Under the pieces are notes generated by a model. It saw nothing but the letters and a program-made list of their open reading frames with translations, made no database searches and was not told where the DNA came from. This document shows positions 59,164 through 64,000 of a stretch of DNA of 64,000 bases, piece by piece. The number at the start of each line of letters is the position of its first letter. Position 1 is the first letter of the stretch. Source of the stretch: Catenulispora sp. EB89 (GTDB lineage: Bacteria > Actinomycetota > Actinomycetes > Streptomycetales > Catenulisporaceae); assembly GCF_041261445.1 (NCBI RefSeq), contig NZ_JBGCCU010000012.1, positions 186,001-250,000 of the forward strand, given 5' to 3'. A program made the position numbers and the translations under genes.

Positions 59164-59400
59164 TCAGCCCTCCAGGGCGCGATCGTGCAGCGGCCCGTCC
59201 GGGAAGGGGGTGCTCCACACGGCGGCGGCCAGATCCTGCTTCAGGTGCAGGTAGAGCTCGTTGAGCAGGTCGGTCTTGGTGGCGAAGTAGTTGAGCAGAT
59301 CATACCCGTCGGAGCGCCCAGGCCCTGTTCCACGGGCAACCGCATCGCCGCGTCGAGCACCGCTCGGCGGCGCTCGGCGCACCGCGCCAACTGCGGACAA
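59164..59400 (-). pseudogene. TetR family regulator remnant
   Basis: One reading frame carries YDLLNYFATKTDLLNELYLH, typical of the end of a TetR HTH, but stops about 40 residues later. A neighbouring frame upstream carries RRRAVLDAAMRLPVEQGLGA, the usual start of such an HTH. The helix-turn-helix core between them is missing or frameshifted, and the ligand domain is absent. It is therefore a broken gene. The rest of 59067-59517 holds no other feature; the promoter of the FAD gene must be near its right end. Confidence 0.6.
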
Positions 59401-59517
59401 GCGGCGACAGCACCCCTGATCCTCAGTACCCTGATTCGGATACAGTCCGTGTCAGCAGCGAACGCTCCCGGTCGGGCCAACGGTGCCGGGTCGTCGCCGT
59501 ACCAGAGGGTCCTGCCA

Positions 59518-61536
59518 ATGATCCGTACTGCTGTCCGCCCCAGAATCCTCGTCGTCGGCGCCGGCCTGGCGGGTACCGCCACCGCGATCCGACTGCTGTG
59601 CTTCGCCCGCGGTCCGCTGGAGGTCGTGCTGCTCGAACGGCGCGCCGACTACCGGTGCGCCGGCGTCGCCTACCATCGCGACGGCAACCCCTGGGACCAC
59701 GTCTTCAACGTCCAGGCGGGCCGGATGTCGGCGTTCCGGGAGGACGTGCTCGACTTCGTGCGCTGGGCGAACGTCGAGGCCGACCGGAGCGGCTGGCCGG
59801 CGCCGTGGTCGGACTTCGAGTTCGTGGAGCAGGGGCCCGCGCCGCGGCGGATCTTTCAGGACTACCTGGCCGAGCGGCTGGAGCAGGCCAGGCAGGAGGC
59901 TCTGGTCGGCGTCGTGCTGGTGGAGGCCGACGGCGAGGCCGTCGATCTGGACGTGCGGGCGGACGGGGTCGAGGTGACGGTGCGGGGGTACGCGCCGCGC
60001 GATCAGGAGCCTGAGTCCGGTGCGGTGGCCGGAGCCAGAGCCGGAGCCGGAGCCGGAGCCGGAGCCCGAGCCGGTGACGCAGCCGCAGACGCAGCCGAGG
60101 TTCTGTGGTTCGACGAAGTCATCCTGGCGACCGGGCTGGAACTGCGGGAGCCGCCCTTCGCCGCCGGCGTGCTCGGCCACGCGGCCTTCGTGCGCGATCC
60201 GTACTCCGCGGCCGGCATCCGCACGCTCGCAGGTCTCGCGCCGGAGGCGACGGTGGCGATCGTCGGATCCGTGCTGAGCGCGTACGACTCGGCCGCTCTG
60301 CTGCTGCGCCAGGGCCACACCGGAACCATCCACCTGATCTCCGGGAGCGGGACCATCTTCCGGACGTACCCCGAGGACCACGAGCACGACGTGGTCCGGC
60401 TGCCGTGCCCGCGCGATCTGCTGAAGCCGTACCGCGACCGGGAGGAGTTCCTGGCGCGCCTGCGGTCGGAGTGGGACGCGGCCTGCGCGGCGGTCGCCCG
60501 GGACCATCCCGACATCGATCCGGCGGTGGTCACCGAGCGGGTGGCCAAGGCGTGGGAGCCGTACTGCCCCGAGGTGATCGAGCAGATCCCCTCCGCCGAA
60601 CTGCGCAGCCTGCTCGACGAGTTCGGCACGGCGATCTCCGCGCTGCGCGTGTGCGCCGTGGAGTACACCATGTCAGTCATCGACCATGCGATGCTGCCGT
60701 CGGACGGAAGGGTGCGGCTGGTCGTCGGCCGGGTCGGGACGATCACGCCGGGGGAGTCGGGGCGGCTGGCCGTCGGCATCGCGTCGCCGGAGTCTCAGGA
60801 CCCTCAAATAATCGAAGCCGATCTGGTCGTCTCCAACTTCGCCCGGGAGCCCGACTACGGCCGCGTGACCCAGCCGCTGTGGCGCAATCTCCAGGCGAAA
60901 GGACTCGCGGTCCCGCACCGCCGCACCGGCCGCGGTGTGGAAGTGGACGCCCACGGCAGGCTGCTCGGCCGCGACGGCGAGCCGATCGGCCCGGTCTTCG
61001 CCGCCGGCGTGCCGCGCGAGGGCGACGAGATCGTACGCAACGGCCGGACCGGCGCGTTCGCCTTCAATCTGGCCACCATCAAGAACCAGTCGATCACGGT
61101 CGCCGCGCACGCGCTGGAGCTGCTTGAGCTCGGGAAACTCGGCGAGTTCGACGATGGCCGGCGCGCGGGGACGGACGAATCTGCGGACGTATCCGCGGGC
61201 GAATCCGTGGGCGAATCGGCGGACCCGGAGGAATTCGGCAATATCGGACAAGCGGTCCGGACCGTATTCGACGAGGCTGTAGTACTGGAGGTGAGGAGGT
61301 TGGCGACACGGGCGCGCGCAGAGCGGGAACAGCTCGCCGCACGGCTGGATGCCCGCATCCGCTCCCTCGGCGGCCCGCGGGCCGCCGCGGCCGCGGCCGA
61401 CGCCTCCCGCCGTGAGCGCCTGGTCCGGGCGGCCGTGAACCGGGCCGCCGTCGAACGGCTCACCGACGTCTCCGTGACGCCCCGGCAGCTGCGCCGGCGG
61501 CTCGGTCTGGCAGGTATCGAACATCCGGAGGGCTGA
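59518..61536 (+). CDS. large FAD/NAD(P)-binding protein (PF13454 type)
   Basis: The protein has 672 residues. RILVVGAGLAGTATAIRLLC is the FAD-binding Rossmann loop. GRMSAFREDVLDFVRWANVE and VAIVGSVLSAYDSAALLLRQG (second nucleotide loop) follow, and the C-terminal half holds GPVFAAGVPREGDEIVRN with a conserved NxxTI-type region. An Ala/Gly/Arg low-complexity stretch at about 170-190 is encoded by GCCGGA repeats. The last 80 residues are helical and highly charged. Such proteins are predicted FAD-dependent oxidoreductases with few characterised members. The next gene begins two bases after its stop, so the two are coupled. The start at 59518 is chosen because it opens the Rossmann fold. Confidence 0.88.
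   Translation: MIRTAVRPRILVVGAGLAGTATAIRLLCFARGPLEVVLLERRADYRCAGVAYHRDGNPWDHVFNVQAGRMSAFREDVLDFVRWANVEADRSGWPAPWSDFEFVEQGPAPRRIFQDYLAERLEQARQEALVGVVLVEADGEAVDLDVRADGVEVTVRGYAPRDQEPESGAVAGARAGAGAGAGARAGDAAADAAEVLWFDEVILATGLELREPPFAAGVLGHAAFVRDPYSAAGIRTLAGLAPEATVAIVGSVLSAYDSAALLLRQGHTGTIHLISGSGTIFRTYPEDHEHDVVRLPCPRDLLKPYRDREEFLARLRSEWDAACAAVARDHPDIDPAVVTERVAKAWEPYCPEVIEQIPSAELRSLLDEFGTAISALRVCAVEYTMSVIDHAMLPSDGRVRLVVGRVGTITPGESGRLAVGIASPESQDPQIIEADLVVSNFAREPDYGRVTQPLWRNLQAKGLAVPHRRTGRGVEVDAHGRLLGRDGEPIGPVFAAGVPREGDEIVRNGRTGAFAFNLATIKNQSITVAAHALELLELGKLGEFDDGRRAGTDESADVSAGESVGESADPEEFGNIGQAVRTVFDEAVVLEVRRLATRARAEREQLAARLDARIRSLGGPRAAAAAADASRRERLVRAAVNRAAVERLTDVSVTPRQLRRRLGLAGIEHPEG
60028..60074. 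repeat. in-frame GCCGGA-type hexanucleotide repeat
   Basis: About eight imperfect hexamers inside the FAD-protein gene encode an Ala-Gly/Ala-Arg run. Changes in copy number keep the reading frame, so the length of this surface loop could vary between strains. Confidence 0.75.
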
Positions 61537-61537
61537 T

Positions 61538-62752
61538 TTGAGCGGGCGGCGTATCAAGGGATCGCTTCTGTCCGGAGGCAAGCAGAGTGTCGTGCAGGGA
61601 TTCTGCAACCACACCGGCAGACCGATCGAGGGATCCATCCTCGTCGCCCCGAGGCTGGAGGCGGACCTCTACGACGCCATCGTCTCCGCCCGCGCGGTGG
61701 TGTGCAGCTCGGGCGGCCGCACCGGCCACATGCAGTCCATCTGCCGCGGCCGGGGCATCCCGGTGCTCAGGATCGACCACGCGGACCTGGCGCGGCTCCA
61801 CGGCGAGGTCACGCTGCACCTGGAGAGCGAGTCGATCCTGCTCGGGAGCCGGACGGACGCCGACCTGCCCCCGACACGTGACGAAGGCGCGGCGCTGGAC
61901 GAGCTCGGCTCGCTGTGCGCGGTCATCGCGGACCTGCAGGACATCGAGACCATCAACGCCTGCGGGCCGGACGCCAAGCGCGTGGAGTCGTTCTTCATCC
62001 GCGAGGAGTTCCTGTGCCTGGCCGCCGGCCTGCGTCCGCTCGACGCGCTGCAAGGCGGACCGGCGCAGGCCGTGGCCTACGGACGGGCCCTGGCCGACCG
62101 GCTGTGCGCCTTCGCCGCCGCGCTGCTGCCCGACCAGCGCATCGTGCTGCGGCTGCTCGACCTCCGCTCCGACCACGCCGCACACGTGACCACCGCCCCG
62201 GTGGCGACCGAACCCAACCCGGAGATGGGCCTGCACGGCGCGCGCTGGCTCCTCGGCTCCAGCGCTTACCGCGACGCCCTGCACGCCGCGCTCGGCTCGC
62301 TGCGGGAGCGCCTCGGCGGCGCGGCGGACGGGGTGCACCTGTCCGTCCCGTTCCTCACCGACGAACACGAATACACGCAGCTGCGCGACCACCTCCAACT
62401 CCCGGCCGGAGTGCCGGTGGCCGCGTTCATCGAAACCCCGGCGGCCGTGCACGCGGCACCGGCGATCTGCGCGGCCGGCGCCAGCGAACTGTTCGTCGGC
62501 ACGAAGGACCTGGTGCAGTTCTACCTGGCCGCCGACCGCAACAACCACCTGGTCGCGGAGTCCTACCAGACCCGGCACCCGGCGGTCCTCGCCGGCGTGC
62601 GCGGCGTCGTGGACGCGGCGCACACGGCAGGCACCCCGGTGCGGGTGTTCGCGCTGCGCGCAGACCTGGTGCATTATCTGCGGCAGCTGCCGGCCCTGGA
62701 CGGCTACATGATGTGCACGGCCGAGCTCCAGCAGCTGTTCGCAGGGGTCTGA
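61538..62752 (+). CDS. minimal PEP-utilising enzyme (swivelling phospho-His domain plus TIM barrel), EI-like
   Basis: The protein has 404 residues. TTG at 61538 is preceded by GGAGGG (61526-61531). The N-terminal mobile domain has CSSGGRTGHMQSICRGRGIP, where His64 matches the phosphorylated His of enzyme I/PPDK (GGRTSH). The C-terminal barrel has EMGLHGARWLL, FIETPAAVHAAPAICAAG and VGTKDLVQFYLAADRNN, very close to PtsI. It lacks the HPr-binding domain and has no ATP-grasp domain. The Cys that normally acts as acid/base near the barrel end (as in CGELA) is not in its usual place; the region reads ALRADLVHYLRQL. It could thus be a phosphotransfer protein that cannot release pyruvate normally. 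It is coupled to the FAD protein. Confidence 0.88.
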   Translation: MSGRRIKGSLLSGGKQSVVQGFCNHTGRPIEGSILVAPRLEADLYDAIVSARAVVCSSGGRTGHMQSICRGRGIPVLRIDHADLARLHGEVTLHLESESILLGSRTDADLPPTRDEGAALDELGSLCAVIADLQDIETINACGPDAKRVESFFIREEFLCLAAGLRPLDALQGGPAQAVAYGRALADRLCAFAAALLPDQRIVLRLLDLRSDHAAHVTTAPVATEPNPEMGLHGARWLLGSSAYRDALHAALGSLRERLGGAADGVHLSVPFLTDEHEYTQLRDHLQLPAGVPVAAFIETPAAVHAAPAICAAGASELFVGTKDLVQFYLAADRNNHLVAESYQTRHPAVLAGVRGVVDAAHTAGTPVRVFALRADLVHYLRQLPALDGYMMCTAELQQLFAGV

Positions 62753-62792
62753 TGCGGCCCCGGCGACGCCCGGGTGCTGCCGCTCCGGGCAA

Positions 62793-63803
62793 GTGATCAC
62801 AGACAGACGCTCACATACAGGCCTTACCATTGGAACGGTGTTCACCGATATCGAGAGCTTCCAGGCAGCGGCCGCGGCGAGCGGTCTGCCGCCGGTGGTC
62901 GGCCGACGGCACGACGCGGGGGCCTTCCGGGCCGGGCTCGTGGCGCGCGACCTCGGGCCGCTCAAGGTGATCGAGCTGGTCACGCCCGAGGGGGAGTGCT
63001 TCCGGGACGCTCGCCGCACCCGGCCCGAGGACGAGCAGCTGTGGCAGATCGAGCTGATGACGCGCGGACGTGCGCGCGTCGAGCAGGGCGGCGCCGTCGC
63101 CGAGCTCGGGCCGGCCGATCTGGTCCTCATCGATCCGGCGCGGCCGGTCCGCTTCGCCAGCACCGCCTGCGGGCACGTGACCATGCTCGTGCCCCGGCGC
63201 GAGCTGCGGATCCGCCCCGGGGACGCCGACCGGCTGACCGGGGTGCGGGTCAGCGGCACCAGCGGTCCCGGAGCCCTGGTGTCCGCGCTGGCGCGGGGCA
63301 TGGTGCGCTCGCTGGGCGGCTTCGGCGCCGCCGAGGCGCACCGGTCGGCGGCCGCGGTGGTCGAACTGGTCTCGGTGGCGCTCGCGTCCCGGCTGGACGA
63401 CGTGCGTCCGGGACCCGACGAGGCGTTGTGTGACCGCGTCGTCGGCTACATCGAGGCCCGGCTGTCCGACCGGGACCTCGCCCCGGGCTCGATCGCGGCG
63501 GCCCACCACATCTCCGTATGCCGGCTGCACAAGCTCTTCGAAGACCAGCCGCTGACCGTCGCGGCGCTCATCCGCCGGCGCCGGCTGGAGCAGTGCCGCG
63601 CCGAGCTGGCGCGCGGCGGCCGCACGGTCGAGGCGGTCGCGGCGCGCTGGGGCTTCGCCGATCCGGCGCACTTCAGCAGGCTCTTCAAGGCGACCTACGG
63701 CTACAACGCGGCGGCACTGACGTCCGGTAACCGGGCACGGAAAGTCAAGGTGGCCGCCGGCGGGCCCGGCGACGATGGAGGCGTACACATCACAGAAGGG
63801 TGA
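62793..63803 (+). CDS. AraC family transcriptional regulator
   Basis: The protein has 336 residues. The N-terminal cupin-like ligand domain (about 20-190) has ELMTRGRARVEQGGAVAELG. The C-terminal double HTH (about 220-320) has SIAAAHHISVCRLHKLFEDQ and AVAARWGFADPAHFSRLFKA. GTG at 62793 or GTG at 62838 may be the start. It follows the PEP-enzyme gene by 40 bp and precedes the SnoaL-like gene by 4 bp, so it could regulate either or be part of the same transcript. Confidence 0.9.
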   Translation: MITDRRSHTGLTIGTVFTDIESFQAAAAASGLPPVVGRRHDAGAFRAGLVARDLGPLKVIELVTPEGECFRDARRTRPEDEQLWQIELMTRGRARVEQGGAVAELGPADLVLIDPARPVRFASTACGHVTMLVPRRELRIRPGDADRLTGVRVSGTSGPGALVSALARGMVRSLGGFGAAEAHRSAAAVVELVSVALASRLDDVRPGPDEALCDRVVGYIEARLSDRDLAPGSIAAAHHISVCRLHKLFEDQPLTVAALIRRRRLEQCRAELARGGRTVEAVAARWGFADPAHFSRLFKATYGYNAAALTSGNRARKVKVAAGGPGDDGGVHITEG

Positions 63804-63807
63804 TCAC

Positions 63808-64000
63808 ATGGAACGGTCGATCGAGGCGATGAGCGCCATTCCGGGCCGGATGTACGAGGCCTGGAACCGCGGGGACGTCCCCGGCTTCTTCGCCGACTTC
63901 GCCGAGGACGCCCTTTTCGCCGAGCTCGAAGGCACCATCTATCGCGGCCGCGCGGAGATGATCGCCGCCCACCAGATGCTCTTCGACACGGTGATCAAGG
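63808..64000 (+). CDS. SnoaL-like / SgcJ-type NTF2-fold protein, 3' truncated by window edge
   Basis: The 64 visible residues include SAIPGRMYEAWNRGDVPGFF and DALFAELEGTIYRGRAEMIA, the usual opening of NTF2-like SnoaL/SgcJ-type proteins. These small alpha+beta proteins include polyketide cyclases and isomerases as well as many of unknown function. The ATG follows the AraC-type gene by four bases. The C-terminal half, with any catalytic residues, lies beyond the window. Confidence 0.75.
   Translation, partial: MERSIEAMSAIPGRMYEAWNRGDVPGFFADFAEDALFAELEGTIYRGRAEMIAAHQMLFDTVIK

Noticed and set aside
59185-59517. N-terminal extension of the FAD protein
   Set aside because: It overlaps the decayed TetR gene and precedes the Rossmann loop, which opens properly at ATG 59518.
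1-64000. tRNA, rRNA, prophage or insertion-sequence genes
   Set aside because: No cloverleaf, rRNA signature, integrase or transposase motif was recognised on either strand.

Overview
This is about 64 kb of very GC-rich DNA with strong third-position G/C bias, frequent GTG/TTG starts and many TetR, LacI, LuxR and AraC regulators. That points to a filamentous actinomycete (Streptomycetales/Catenulisporales type). The species cannot be fixed from the sequence. There are no rRNA or tRNA genes, no CRISPR array, no phage module and no transposase. The window cuts a gene at each end: an MMPL transporter at the left and a SnoaL-like protein at the right.

Left part (1-20 kb). An MMPL exporter end and a WHG-type TetR regulator precede a same-strand run: a DUF6545-type membrane protein, a short-chain epimerase, and a 1144-residue KS-ACP-alpha-oxoamine synthase. 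An EspR-like regulator translationally coupled to an ImmA/IrrE peptidase lies on the opposite strand. A cation/proton antiporter, a LAL-type LuxR regulator and a single-chain acetyl/acyl-CoA carboxylase of 1846 residues follow. The KS-ACP-AOS enzyme, the carboxylase and the LAL regulator together look like a small, unusual biosynthetic locus that would make an alpha-amino ketone from an acyl chain and an amino acid.

Middle part (20-42 kb). The largest gene-free stretch (20038-21673) holds a roughly 1 kb nested quasi-palindrome. After it come a YbdK-type carboxylate-amine ligase, an epimerase, a Clp-N-domain regulator with two identical-form operators, a secreted esterase, and an M4 metalloprotease divergent from its probable emfourin inhibitor. 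A TPR-CHAT gene broken by a one-base deletion follows, then a DUF4232 lipoprotein, a TetR/DrrAB export module with a doubled operator, a DUF3558 lipoprotein, DinB, a divergent MFS/LacI pair with doubled palindromic operators, MsrA, and a membrane-anchored molybdopterin oxidoreductase.

Metal and redox part (42-56 kb). An Fe/Mn superoxide dismutase has a TTGC-N9-GCAA dyad in its upstream region, which is a Nur-like geometry. Further along on the same strand, a cobalamin riboswitch heads a NiCoT cobalt permease, a membrane protein, a SigC-like ECF sigma factor and a BtuFCD/FecBCD-type ABC importer, probably one transcription unit. On the other strand are a DsbA-like thioredoxin-fold protein, a CopA ATPase with a small Met/Pro/Gly-rich partner, and a PCuAC-like protein. 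A response regulator fused to a thioredoxin-reductase-like flavoprotein overlaps a cNMP-binding histidine kinase.

Right part (56-64 kb). A saccharopine-dehydrogenase-family protein is divergent from a TetR regulator. A dihydroflavonol-reductase-like SDR follows, then a decayed TetR gene. A two-gene unit encodes an FAD/NAD(P)-binding protein and a minimal PEP-utilising enzyme, followed by an AraC regulator and the truncated SnoaL-like gene.
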